Assembly (NCBI GenBank): GCA_963680875.1
Contig: OY804575.1
Span: 102,417,505-102,481,504, forward strand
DNA length: 64,000 nucleotides
DNA from: Bathymodiolus brooksi
Lineage: Eukaryota > Mollusca > Bivalvia > Mytilida > Modiolidae
Reading direction: 5' to 3'
Translations under genes and position numbers: made by a program
Notes under the pieces: model-generated
Told to the model about the DNA's origin: nothing
Databases searched by the model: none
Seen by the model: only the letters and a program-made list of their open reading frames with translations
Shown: positions 35,294 through 45,082 of the stretch, one piece after another
Numbering within the stretch: position 1 is the stretch's first letter
Layout: each line of letters starts with the position of its first letter

Positions 35294-35903
35294 CAATGAT
35301 CTACAAAATATACACATAAAACTAAAGATCGAGTAACACGAACCCCACTAAAAACTGGGGGTGAACTCAGGTACTCCGGAAGGACAGCAGTTCCTGCTCC
35401 ACTAGTGGCACCCGTCACGTTAATCTAGTTACAAACCCGGTGTCGAGTTGTGAATGAGGAAAGGACCAGGAAGTGTTTACGACAAGTGGAACATATTCGT
35501 GACATAGATATTTCATAACGGTCAACCAAGTCATGGTGGCAACCGTGAAATTTTCAAAGTGAGGACTTCAACTTTACCAAGAGGAACCCTTTGTTCAGTA
35601 GCTTCATTGTTAGCAGCAACCCTCTATCAAGGAAATCCTGATAGGAACCACAAACCAAGTTAGCTCTGGAATATCGTATCAACTGTGAGATATATACTCC
35701 ATATGCAGGTGCTGCTGGAATGTTGCTACATATAAATGGAAAGTTCACAATGGGAAAATTGAAATCATTTCTTTTGTCATAAAGTTTCATTCTTAACCGC
35801 CCCTCACTGTCAATTTCGAGGTGTAGGTCAAGGTATGAAGCAGACCTATCTGTATCTGTGGTATCCTTTATTTCAAGCTCAGATAGATGCGATCATCAAA
35901 ATC

Positions 35904-37415
35904 CACGCCTGGTAAACCAGATGGTCTCAACATAATGTTGAGCAAGCAAAAAGGTATCTGCAACTTCCGGTTGAGACCATCTGTCGAGGAAAATTTACAA
36001 ACGTATGCACGGTAAGTTGTTTTATCTCATATTTCCAGATATTTCGAGACATGTCTTAAAAATCAGAGAATGCTATTCCCTTCCAATATGAAAATGTAAA
36101 CTTTTCCTGCTTTCCGTTGTGAAAAACAGTTAAAATTGAAGGAGAAATCTCTTTTCTCCTGTGCAGCAACGAGTTCATTTTGTGTATTTCGTCATGCAAT
36201 TTCAGCTATTTCCTTGCATACAAAAAGGTTCCGTGACAATGATGTGGTCGGGTGATATAATTTTATTGACAGGTTCGATCTTACTACAAGAATGGAAACG
36301 ATAGAGGCTAATAACACAACACTGCCCGTAATTATGATAAGTTGAGACCTTCTGTCATAGGTTGAGGCCTTCAGTCAAAACTTCCAAAGTGATGTACAAA
36401 TGTAATCGAGTTGCATATACCGTAACCCTGTTACTTTTTGTCTTGTGAATTTCCATCCTACATTCTTCTGAGGCAGTCGTAGTGAGTCGTTTCACAACAT
36501 GCACAAACTGCTATCCTATCACTTGCACATGAAGGTGGTGTCAAAATCTGGACCAAATTTATGTGTACGAGAATAGAAAAATGCTACCCAGTGTACATAA
36601 CTCATTTCAGCAATACAGAACAATTGGACGAGTTTACCAATTGATCAGTCGATTCGTTGATGAACGACGAGAGACAAAAAAAAATAAGAGGAGTTAAACA
36701 GTTTAAACAGTTCGTCAAAGTCGGGTGCTCCGTATTCATGGGGAAATTTGATATATACAAGTTGTCAACTCGATAAAAAAAAAAATATGAAAACCTGTGA
36801 AAAGAACCCAGCTACATCTCAGCTAATAATCATATTTTACTACACATTTAATTTGTAGCATCATTGTGTTTTTTTATGAACTCAACACTTCATAAGTGTA
36901 CTCATAGATGTATACATCTATGGTGTACTTCGAATTCACTTTGGAAGTTTTGACTTAAGGCCTCAACCTATGACAGAAGGTCTCAACTTATCATAATTAC
37001 GGGCAGTGTTGTGTTATTAGCCTCTATTGTTTCCATTCTTGTAGTAAGATCGAACCTGTCAATAAAATTCTATCACCTGACCACGTCATTGTCACGGAAC
37101 CTTTTTGTTATGCAAGGAAATAGCTGAAATTACACGACGATATACACAAAATGAACTCGTTGCTGCACAGGAGAAAAGAGATTTCTCCTTCAATATTAAC
37201 TGTTTTTCACAACGGAAAGCAGGAAAAGTTTACATTTTCATATCGGAAGGGAATAGCATTCTCTGATGTTAAAGACATGTCTCGAAATATGAGATAAAAC
37301 AACTTACTGTGCACACGTTTGTAAATTTTCCTCGACAGATGGTCTTAACCGGAAGTTGCAGATACCTTTTTGCTTGCTCAACATTATGTTGAGACCATCT
37401 GGTTTACCAGGCGTG
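35904..37415. mobile_element. Foldback element, 1,512 bp, arms about 480-490 bp, AAATC duplication
   Basis: The left arm 35904-36392 and right arm 36936-37415 are inverted copies (CACGCCTGGTAAACCAGATG at both outer ends; TTTACAAACGTATGCACGGT versus the inverted GTGCACACGTTTGTAAA). They surround a 543-bp unique spacer. AAATC flanks both ends (35899-35903, 37416-37420). Within the arms, GTTGAGACC(A/T)TCTG-like words recur several times. Removing the element restores continuity of the RT pseudogene. No coding frame; likely a non-autonomous DNA transposon of unknown superfamily. Confidence 0.88.
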
Positions 37416-37505
37416 AAATCACCAAACCTAGAATTATTTAGTGAAAGGACATCATCTATATAGCGGAAAGTGAAATTATAGGATCGGGCTAGCTTCTTTT
37501 CAAAC

Positions 37506-38886
37506 TGTTGTGATAATTAAGTTGGATTCTCTTGATAATTATCTTAACATTACCATAGTAAGCTGTATGCAACCTGACCATAGTTCAATCGACACAATAT
37601 GTGAGGAAGGTTATTCCAGAAACGTGTCATGTTTACTAAATTAGATATGTAAGATTTATCTTATCAACTAGGATCAGTTTAAAAGATGAAAATAAAGTAC
37701 ACTGTTAGTCTCTACTGAATATTACTCCTAAATGTCATGAAATTTTATTTAAATAATGTTTCATTTTGAATAAAAAAATATTTGTTTTCTTTCTCTTCTA
37801 GTTAATTTAAGATTCATACTATTGCTTTTCTTTGTCTATTTACGATTCCTTTATTATCGTTTTTAATGAATGTATACTACACACACAAAACCCTACAAAA
37901 TGATTCCATGCAAACAAAGGACTCTGTACATGTTGGATACTGCCTACTGATGTACTGTGCATGATCACAAGTTAAGTTACGAGTACTGATTTGTAGCAAC
38001 TGTACACTTTACATAAATAATTATCAACTTCCTTATTTACAAAATGTACACTGTATGACATTAAATCACTACTGTACAAACAAAAATAAATTTATTAAGA
38101 TTTCAAAACTTTTCAATTACAAATAAATGTTGGTCTTTGTGTAGTCAAGGAAAAAGTTGCAAACAATACAATATCAGGAATGTGGAGGTCTTAGTAAATC
38201 CTAAGTAACACAAAAGTATGCCCAGGGGTAATGTATGGAGTAAGTAAAACCACAACAAAGACCACGCCTCCTTTCTTCTTGCAAAGGTAAAATTTTCACC
38301 TGTGCACATGTGAAGAAATATACGATACAGTGAGGAGTTTACCACAGTTATTTTCAACCTACCATTAAAACACAACACAATAAGTCCAAAGAATCATTTC
38401 CTGCAACACACGGGCATTGTCATTTTACATGCACGTGGGAACAAAGGATTTTACTTTCACTCCCGCCACGTCCTTTGTTTTCCATTTTCATATTACTGTC
38501 AAAATGTATCGACGGTTTTGATTGGATGATTACAAACCGGAAACACGTTTACCTTTTTATTGAAGCCGACACAAGATTTTCTCAACATTACATTTACTAA
38601 ATATACAGGTACTGGAATGAATTTAGGAAACAAAAATTGTACTGATCAATGATAGTTATAGATAGAACAAATTAAGATATTAGAACGACTATACTGCGAA
38701 CCAGTTATCCCGTCCAGACACAAGTTTTAAAAAGGGGGATCCGAGACTTTGCCTATTATTATGTTGATATAATTACATTTGTAGAAACACCAAAGGCTTT
38801 TGCATATTTCTTATGAGTTGGTATGACCTAATGAGAATCCAACCCTGAATATAGACTCTACTTTGAGGTATTGATTTAAATGCCAC
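37506..38886. other. Intergenic sequence; possible OST4 promoter region at about 38.4-38.65 kb
   Basis: 37506-38400 is AT-rich with no exon. 38390-38620 is less AT-rich (ACATGCACGTGGGAACAAAG, ACTCCCGCCACGTCCTTTG). It could hold the 5' untranslated exon of OST4, for example ending ...AAATATACAG before GTACTGG near 38608. That placement is a guess. Confidence 0.25.
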
Positions 38887-39840
38887 TACTACCACTGCAA
38901 TTGAAACTAGGGAATGTTAAAGGTTTCTATTAGTAGATGTTCAACACTGATGACTGATATAAAACAAAACATACTGGTTTATGGTCTTTAATGCCACTTT
39001 CAACACACACACTCGCTCAGTAACTACAGAGTCCGACTCGTATCCGGGAAGAAGAAATGTGGTAGATTGTGGGTTGAACCATTCGAGCACTCGGTTAGGA
39101 TGTTTAATGCCACTTTCAATAATATTTCAGATATATCGTGGTGTTCAGTTTTTATTGGTGGAGCAATACAGAAAACACCACCAACATGTTGCAAGCCCTC
39201 ACAAAAGCAATAATTAAGAAAATTGTTAGGTTGCACATTCATTCAATAAAGCTAACAGTTTTCGTTGCAATAATAATGAAGAATTTGGATGCTCTAGTCA
39301 TTGTTTATTCAAATTCTAATGACTCAAGGGCTGCTAATTACTACCACTGCAATTGAAACTAGGGAATGATAAAGGTTTCTATTAGTAGATGTTCAACACT
39401 GATGACTGATATAAAACAAAACATACTGGTTTATGGTCTTTAATGCCACTTTCAACAATATTTCAGTTACATCGTGGTGGTCAGCTTTATTGGTGGAGGA
39501 AACCGCAGGGACAGAAATTAACAGGGGCCCAGTCGCCCATGGCCCCTAGATTTTGGTCTGGGCTACTAAACTTTTACCTATAATTTAGTTAAACATATAG
39601 ACATTTTTTATCAAAAATCTTGTCTGGGCTACCAGCTTGAACTTCCCAATTTCTATCCCTGAAACCGTAGTACCCGGAAAAAACTCACCGACCTGTCGCA
39701 AGTCGCTGACAAACTTTATCACATAATGTTGTATCGAGTACACCTCTCCATGAACAGGGTTCGAACTCGTAACTTTAGTGGTGATAGGCACTGATTGCAT
39801 AGGTAGTTGTAAATCCAACTACCATATAATCACAGCCGCA
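38887..39840 (-). mobile_element. Duplicated SINE family B region
   Basis: A segment of about 115 bp (CTACCACTGCAATTGAAACT ... GATATAAAACAAAACATACT ... TTTAATGCCACTTTCAAC) is present at 38887-39003 and again at 39340-39456, with only a few differences. SINE B tails follow both, and another starts near 39098. The last SINE (39425-39840) is nearly complete: its B box is in GGGTTCGAACTCGTAACTTT and its head in GTAAATCCAACTACCATATA. About 160 bp of foreign sequence (39505-39665) splits its core. Confidence 0.7.
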
Positions 39841-40221
39841 ATAATAAGAAGTAATCAGAAGATGTTTTAATTAGATTTATATTTCTTGATTTGTGTAAGC
39901 TATATCAAATGCTGATAGATTAATTTATCTAACATTCTTGTTGGAAATAGAAGATTGATTTGCCAACCGCCACCTTTTAACAATCAGGATGCATGACATA
40001 TCATTTTGATTGGCTTATGGTCAAAGGGTTTTACATGTATAATGTTTCTAAATATCAGACCCTTCATATGCAAAATCTATAACGATCACCTGTCTCAACC
40101 AAAAAAAGCAGACATCACCATTTAACAGGTCCAGGTGTCCATCAATGTGCCATATCTTAACATTACCAGACTGATTAAGTATAATGATCTTCTTTTCTCT
40201 TTAACATTTTAGAAATCCCAA
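39841..40221. other. AT-rich sequence, probably OST4 upstream intron or intergenic
   Basis: No exon or element recognised. Confidence 0.35.
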
Positions 40222-40223
40222 TA

Positions 40224-40411
40224 CAGTAGTCCCTCTCTTAGGTCACCCCTTTTGCAATGAAAAAACTGGCCTTATAAGAGGGGTGGCCTCTCTTGAGGGG
40301 AACAGTTTAGTTTTTTTACTAAATCAGTGCAACTTAAATCTGACCTGATAGGAAGGTGGCCTTTGGTGGGAGCCTCCTTATAAGGGGGGGGGGGGGGGGG
40401 GGGGACAACTG
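40224..40411. mobile_element. TA-flanked MITE with a 21-base poly(G) run
   Basis: The left end CAGTAGTCCCTCTCTTAGG and the inverted right end CAGTTGTCCCCCCC are flanked by TA (40222-40223 and 40412-40413). Internal GGCCTTATAAGAGGGGTGGC and GTGGCCTTTGGTGGGAGCC echo the design of the 28507-28691 MITE. The G run at 40384-40404 replaces part of the right end. Confidence 0.65.
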
Positions 40412-40517
40412 TATTGCCAAAATTTGTGTCACATTGATATCAGTTGGTACAATACATTGGTCAGGTAATACACAATTTTAACAAATTAGATATTTTTTTT
40501 TTTTTTTTTACAGGACA

Positions 40518-40631
40518 ATGATCACTGATGTACAGCTGGCCATCTTTGCCAATGCTTTAGGTGTAACACTGTTTTTGTTGGTAGTACTGTACCACTATAT
40601 ATCAGTAAACAATATAAAGAAACATGATTAG
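40518..40631 (+). CDS. OST4: OST4, oligosaccharyltransferase complex small subunit
   Basis: A complete 37-residue protein beginning [20 protein letters not shown] and ending in a short polar tail, NNIKKHD. Length and sequence match the animal OST4 family, a tiny single-pass ER membrane protein. OST4 belongs to the oligosaccharyltransferase, where it holds the STT3 catalytic subunit together with the ribophorin/OST48 side for N-glycosylation. Residues about 7-28 ([20 protein letters not shown]) form the single membrane segment. The ATG is the first codon after a strong acceptor (poly-T then TACAG|GACA-ATG, exon from 40514), so the 5'UTR is spliced. TAG is at 40629-40631. A donor-like G|GTAGGT at 40652 and an acceptor at 41870 suggest a spliced 3'UTR. 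No frame defect; presumably functional. Convergent with CSE1L. Confidence 0.96.
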   Translation: MITDVQLAIFANALGVTLFLLVVLYHYISVNNIKKHD

Positions 40632-40673
40632 TGAGGACATACAAGCTTGTGGTAGGTTTAATATCAATTTATT

Positions 40674-40850
40674 AACAGTGAAACCTGTATAAACTGACCC
40701 CCCTTGGCACCAGAATGTGCATTCAGTATAGACAACCAATCAGTTAAACTGGTTAAATTTACAGATTTATTACACTCTGACTTTATTTAAAGTTCAGTTT
40801 ATACAGGATTCTGTTTATTCAAGGTTTTGTTTAGACATGGTTCAATGTAC
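40674..40850. mobile_element. Fragment of CAGTGAAACCTG-type MITE
   Basis: ACAGTGAAACCTGTATAAAC resembles the ends of the TA-flanked MITEs, and the interior has inverted words (CAGTTTATACAGG, GTTTAGACATGGTTCA). A related decayed piece lies at 41115-41225 (ACTGTGAAACGTGTCTAAAC). Both would sit in the OST4 3'UTR intron. Confidence 0.5.
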
Positions 40851-41304
40851 ATTTTGTATTTATTAAGGGAACAAGCATTTAACTTTTTAGGTGGGGAGGG
40901 GCTATGTTTTGTCTTGACCTGAAAGATACCCCAAAAAAATCATCTGACACTGCAGTTTTCAACAAGAAATTTTGTTAAAATTTGAAGAAAAAATACTGAT
41001 TTTTCAGGTAAAGAAAATAATCAGATTTTTGTTTCGTGTGATAAATTTTTATGGCTCAAGGGAAAAACATAGCCCCTCTTAAACTTTAATTGGTCTCTAT
41101 CCCTTGGTTGTGTACTGTGAAACGTGTCTAAACTGAATCTCCTTTGTGTTCGGAATATACAGATGTTTTATTTATACAGGTTAAATTGACAAAGATTTTG
41201 TTTAAGTAGTTGTTTAAAACAGATAATTTATGATCGATTTTGTTCAAAACTTGCCTTAACTGTGTAACTTTTTTTTTTATTAGTACATCAATATTCAAAA
41301 ACGT
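40851..41304. other. OST4 3'UTR intron sequence (inferred)
   Basis: AT-rich. Apart from the MITE fragment at 41115-41225, nothing is recognised. Confidence 0.35.
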
Positions 41305-41670
41305 GGAACCACATCGGTGGCATAATGGTTAGCATGCTTGCCTCGAGTGCGGTAGATCGTGGGTTTGAGCCCTGGTTGGGTCAAACTAAGGACTATAGAA
41401 TTGGTATTTGTTGCTTCTCTGCTAAGCATGCAGCATTAAGGAGAAAGAGCCAGGACTGGTTGACTCAGAATCAGAATAATGTGTCCGAGTGGAGTGACAT
41501 GTCTACCTGCAGACTGTTGTTTCAGTGAGCTAGCACCATAAAAATCCAACTCGGCATGTTGGTCTAGTACAAAGCAGACCTCATCATCATCTCATTGAAA
41601 ATTAACTTGTACTCGCCATGATATACATGTAGCTGAAAAATTTATGACAACAATCACTCACTCAGTTATT
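41305..41670 (+). mobile_element. SINE family A, full length, best-preserved copy
   Basis: The head has an A box in GCATAATGGTTAGCATGCTT and a B box in GATCGTGGGTTTGAGCCCTG. It is followed by GGTATTTGTTGCTTCTCTGC, GAGAAAGAGCCAGGACTGGT, GTGTCCGAGTGGAGTGACAT, CTAGTACAAAGCAGACCTC and GAAAATTAACTTGTACTCGC. The tail is AGCTGAAAAATTTATGACAA then CAATCACTCACTCA. Useful as a reference copy for the window. It lies in the inferred OST4 3'UTR intron. Confidence 0.92.
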
Positions 41671-41870
41671 ATTAATACATTGGTATTCATTCAATTAGAC
41701 GATTACCATATTTATATGCAAAATAAATGAAAAGAAACTAACAGTACTTTTAATTGTTAAGAATCTGAAGGTTAATTAAGAAAAACGAAGTATTGACATG
41801 TTTTACATTTCATGCAAATTATTGTCAAAAATGTTGAATGTTACTGGTACTTATTTCATTTCTTTTTCAG

Positions 41871-42045
41871 GTGAATGAATGAAGAATGACTGGCTGTGTG
41901 GTTGTGGGAAATGAAGACATGTACAATATATATTTCAAGATGAGACAATTATTTTAAATTCAGCAAATTTCTATTGTAATCACAGTAATTAATGTCAACA
42001 TGTAAATGACCTCTCATTAAATATATCCATTAGTCTATCATATTT
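41871..42045 (+). other. OST4: Inferred OST4 3'UTR exon with poly(A) signal
   Basis: The acceptor TTTCATTTCTTTTTCAG ends at 41870 and is followed by non-coding sequence. A canonical variant poly(A) signal ATTAAA lies at 42016-42021. With the donor at 40652 this would place the end of the OST4 transcript near 42.04 kb. Inferred from signals only; a competing end could use AATAAA at 42538. Confidence 0.45.
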
Positions 42046-42074
42046 CTGTGTTTTATTTACCAATCCAACAGATG

Positions 42075-42292
42075 AAAGGGGCCATCGTGGTAGTATGGTA
42101 GTTGGATTCCAACTAGCTGTGCAATCAGTGTCTAAATGTTGTGAGTTCGAACCCCACTCGGGCAAGGTGTACTCAATACTATGCTATGTGATAAAATTTG
42201 TCAACTCCGGTTTCCTCCACCAATAAAACTGACCACCACAATATAACTGAAATATTGTTGAAAGTGGCATTAAACACCATAGACTTAACCAA
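42075..42292 (+). mobile_element. SINE family B, near full length, + orientation
   Basis: The head has GCCATCGTGGTAGTATGGTA and GTTGGATTCCAACTAGC (A-box region) and the B box in GTGAGTTCGAACCCCACTCG. GTTTCCTCCACCAATAAAAC, the tail ATATAACTGAAATATTGTTG and GGCATTAAACACCATA follow. Reference copy for family B. Confidence 0.9.
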
Positions 42293-43009
42293 ACCAACAG
42301 ATGAGATTTCTTATTAAAATCTTTAAAAAAAAAACAAAATTAAAAAAACAAAAAAAAACATTGGGTTTTAAAATGCAATAAGAATGATAATCGTAGTCAT
42401 CTGACTTGTACACTACAGTAAAACATGAATATAACAAACTACCCACAAATAATTTCCCTGCTGAGTATAGACCTTTTCTATTTTGAGTAACTTAAAATAT
42501 GGTAATATGTATAAGTGATTTTTATGTTGACAGAACAATAAACATTTTCCTGTGAAGTATTCAGTGCTGTTTTATCATTGTTGATTTTTTTGGAGTTTCT
42601 CATATCAAATCTGACTAAAATGTAATACATGTAATTACATTTAAATAGATAATATACAGCTAGTCAGGTTTGATTTTGAGGTATCTGACATTTATCATTC
42701 CAGAGTTATGCCTCTCAATTATAAGTAAACTGATGAGTTATTGGTTTTATGACTTTTAATTGCATCTCAAGTCTTGGATATTGTACAATTTATAATTTTA
42801 CAAGTAAATTAAAAAGATCAGATCTTTGTGGATTCAGTTTCCTTTCCAAAGACATTTGCATACAGAACAATTGCAACACAGATTGGGCATCTTAACTTTG
42901 CTTACCAAAGTCGAAGGATCAAGTGAATATTGCCAGTCTTTGGCCTAAGTAGTCTGTTGTGATACCCCCTGAATGAGCCTCTTCCAAAATCAAGATGGTC
43001 GGCATTACG
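42293..43009. other. AT-rich sequence, nothing recognised
   Basis: Between the OST4 end and the repeat cluster. AATAAA at 42538 is a possible alternative OST4 polyadenylation signal. Confidence 0.35.
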
Positions 43010-43415
43010 TCAGATTGGATAGATTGATTGGTGTTTAACGTCCAGCGAGCAATTTTTCAGCTATATTCAGGACGAGAACATTTAAAAATTTAAGCGCCAC
43101 AGGACTCGAAACAAGGAAAGGTCATGGGTAGGGACGGATAATTTTGCCAGTGCAACAGGTCTCTTAATGCTCATAATGAGCTGTTACACTGGGTTCTTTA
43201 ATGTGCGGAGAGGGTGGCAATCTCTCAACACAGGACCTTGGTTTTATTTACGTCTCATCCGCAGGACGGGTTGGTTGTGAATTTATGCACCCCGCACAAC
43301 CGACCGATGCCCCTTCAAGTCGAAGAAGCTCTCGGTCCCATTTCTATACCCTGGGGGGTTAGATTGCTCAGAAAAGTTCCTGCTCCAATAGTGGTACCCG
43401 TAAATTAAATAGCAT
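43010..43415 (-). repeat. Interspersed repeat family C, sharing the SINE-type tail
   Basis: Starts with GGTGTTTAACGTCCAGCGAG then CAATTTTTCAGCTATATTCA, the same tail type as SINE families A and B. The body differs (GGGTTCTTTAATGTGCGGAG, CAACACAGGACCTTGGTTTT, CCGCACAACCGACCGATGCC, GTTCCTGCTCCAATAGTGGT). The last words echo the 3' region of the RT element (CCTGCTCCACTAGTGGCACC). Confidence 0.6.
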
Positions 43416-43479
43416 GAGATATTAGCCTCTGAATTTAAGCAACAAACAATCAAACCAAAAACCTATTCTATTTACGAGA

Positions 43480-44310
43480 ACATACTATCCTTCAGTGCCA
43501 TTGGCCCTTTGATTTTAATTTCATGGGTTACCAACGATGCAGATCATTTGAACTTGAAATTTCAGAGATTTTTTTTAATTTCTACCAATCGGAAACAAGA
43601 ATTACTCATGACAGCCATGTTTTTGTCAGATCAATATGAAATCAGGAATTTCAGTAAAGGACTTCATACACATTATTTGTACAACTAACAAATCATTTGG
43701 ACTTGTATATTCAGGAGATTTTTTAAAAACTGCACCAATCAGGGGAAAAAATTGCCCATAGCTGCCATTTTTGTCTGATCAAGACGAATTAATGAACTTT
43801 TGTATACCTCAGGCTCACATACAGTATTTGTAGAAACTAAAAAATCATTTGGACTTGTACTTTCAGAAGAGAATATTTCAGCCAATCAGAAACAAAATTT
43901 GTCCATGTTAGCCATGTTTTTGCTGGATCAAGAATGAACCAGGGATCTCCATGTAGGACCTTGTAAAAATCAAAGAATCGCTTGGATTCAAAATTATTTC
44001 TTTTAAAATTTCCACCAATCAGAAATAAGAATTTCCCATGACGGCCATGCTTTTTGCAGGATCAAAACGAAATAAGTGTTTTTTTGTCGAGGATCTCGCC
44101 TACATTATTTGTGGAAACTAACAAATCATTTGGACTTTCAGAGTAGACTATTTTTCAAATGTAGAACAAGAATTGCCTATGGCAGCCATGTTTCTTGCCA
44201 AATCAAAAAGAAAGGAAGAATTTGTGTAGAGGATATCACAAACATCATTCCTGCAAAGCTTAGTTCCAATTGCCCCAATAGTATCAAAGAACATGATTAA
44301 AATGCAAATT
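43480..44310 (+). repeat. Degenerate H1-type tandem array
   Basis: About five diverged units of 130-150 bp. Markers recur: AATCATTTGGACTT near 43540, 43690, 43840 and 44125; CCAATCAGAAACAA-like; GCCATGTTTTTG-like. The 3' part has GCAAAGCTTAGTTCCAATTG, matching the H1 unit, and the final TCAAATGAACTAAAA resembles the H1 end with the hairpin lost. Confidence 0.6.
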
Positions 44311-44992
44311 ATTAACAACTATGGAAACAAAATGATGACAGTTGTGTTTCTGTCAAATGAACTAAAAAAGGAAAATAAGAATCCGACAATGCTATATTTG
44401 TATGAAATTTCATCTAAATAACACCACAGCATTACCATATCTTTATACCAACATTACTTTACAGATAAAAAAAAAAAAAAAAAAAACATTCAAAAAATTT
44501 CTGTAGATCATATTTTAATAGCACTTTTATTATTTTTTTTTACAAAAATGTTAACAATACCTGTAGATATTTTTTTCCCTTACAAAAAACAACAACTCTG
44601 ATTTCATCAGAGGTACATGTACAGGCAGTTTCTTTCAATTTATGCTGTCATGCTTTATAATTCTTAGTATATAAAATACTGTTCTTGCTCAATTTTTCAA
44701 AATTACAAATAAATCTAGATATTAAAGCTGATGTAGCCATTGCTTATTTACATTCAAACTTTACGATGAAAACAAAAAACTTTTTCACCTATGTGAAAAT
44801 AAGCTTTTATTTCTGTAATGGAAAGCAAAGTTCATGTACAAATAGTTTCAAAAAACTTTATACTATGTTTGCAATGATGAAAACAAAAAAGTTTTTCACC
44901 AATGTGAAAATAAGCTTTTATATCTGTGATGGAAGGAATCAAGGTTCACAAATAAATAAATAATGAGTCTGCACGTTAAATATGAGGTCTCA
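44311..44992 (-). other. CSE1L: Inferred CSE1L 3'UTR and downstream flank, with a local duplication
   Basis: Immediately 3' of the CSE1L stop. GATGAAAACAAAAAACTTTT ... GTGAAAATAAGCTTTTATTT occurs at about 44765-44848 and, slightly changed, at 44878-44957: a tandem duplication of about 113 bp. AATAAA signals on the - strand fall at 44806-44811 and near 44524-44530. The actual cleavage site is unknown. Confidence 0.4.
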
Positions 44993-45082
44993 TCATACTA
45001 ATATTAATCCTGCAACACTAAGGTATTGTTGTACAAAGTTCTGGGCCTCTGGCTGAAGACCTGCGGTAATCATAGCTGGTAA
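44993..45082 (-). CDS. CSE1L: CSE1L terminal coding exon n
   Basis: 90 nt including TGA at 44993-44995; [20 protein letters not shown] then LSVAGLILV; acceptor TTGTAG. Confidence 0.96.
   Translation of the reverse strand, partial: LPAMITAGLQPEAQNFVQQYLSVAGLILV

Larger units (their letters stand above)
34318..37505 (-). pseudogene. Dead retroelement with reverse transcriptase YIDD motif, split by two insertions
   Basis: On the - strand, 37505-37421 encodes the end of a reverse transcriptase palm: KKLARSYNFTFRYIDDVLSL, with the catalytic YIDD at 37451-37462. The reading continues at 35898 after a foldback insertion. After a small frameshift it resumes as ELEIKDTTDTDRSASYLDLH (ending near 35838), then YDKRNDFNFPIVNFPFICSN and AAPAYGVYISQLIRYSRA. 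It stops at a TGA (35554-35556) after KLKSSL, where related proteins of this RT type continue with an arginine. Further decayed sequence runs to about 35410, and the 3' tail (35296-35410, 34318-34373) is split by an H2 array. This RT type is common in marine invertebrates; whether it is LINE- or Penelope-like cannot be decided here. The 5' end is truncated. Confidence 0.8.
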
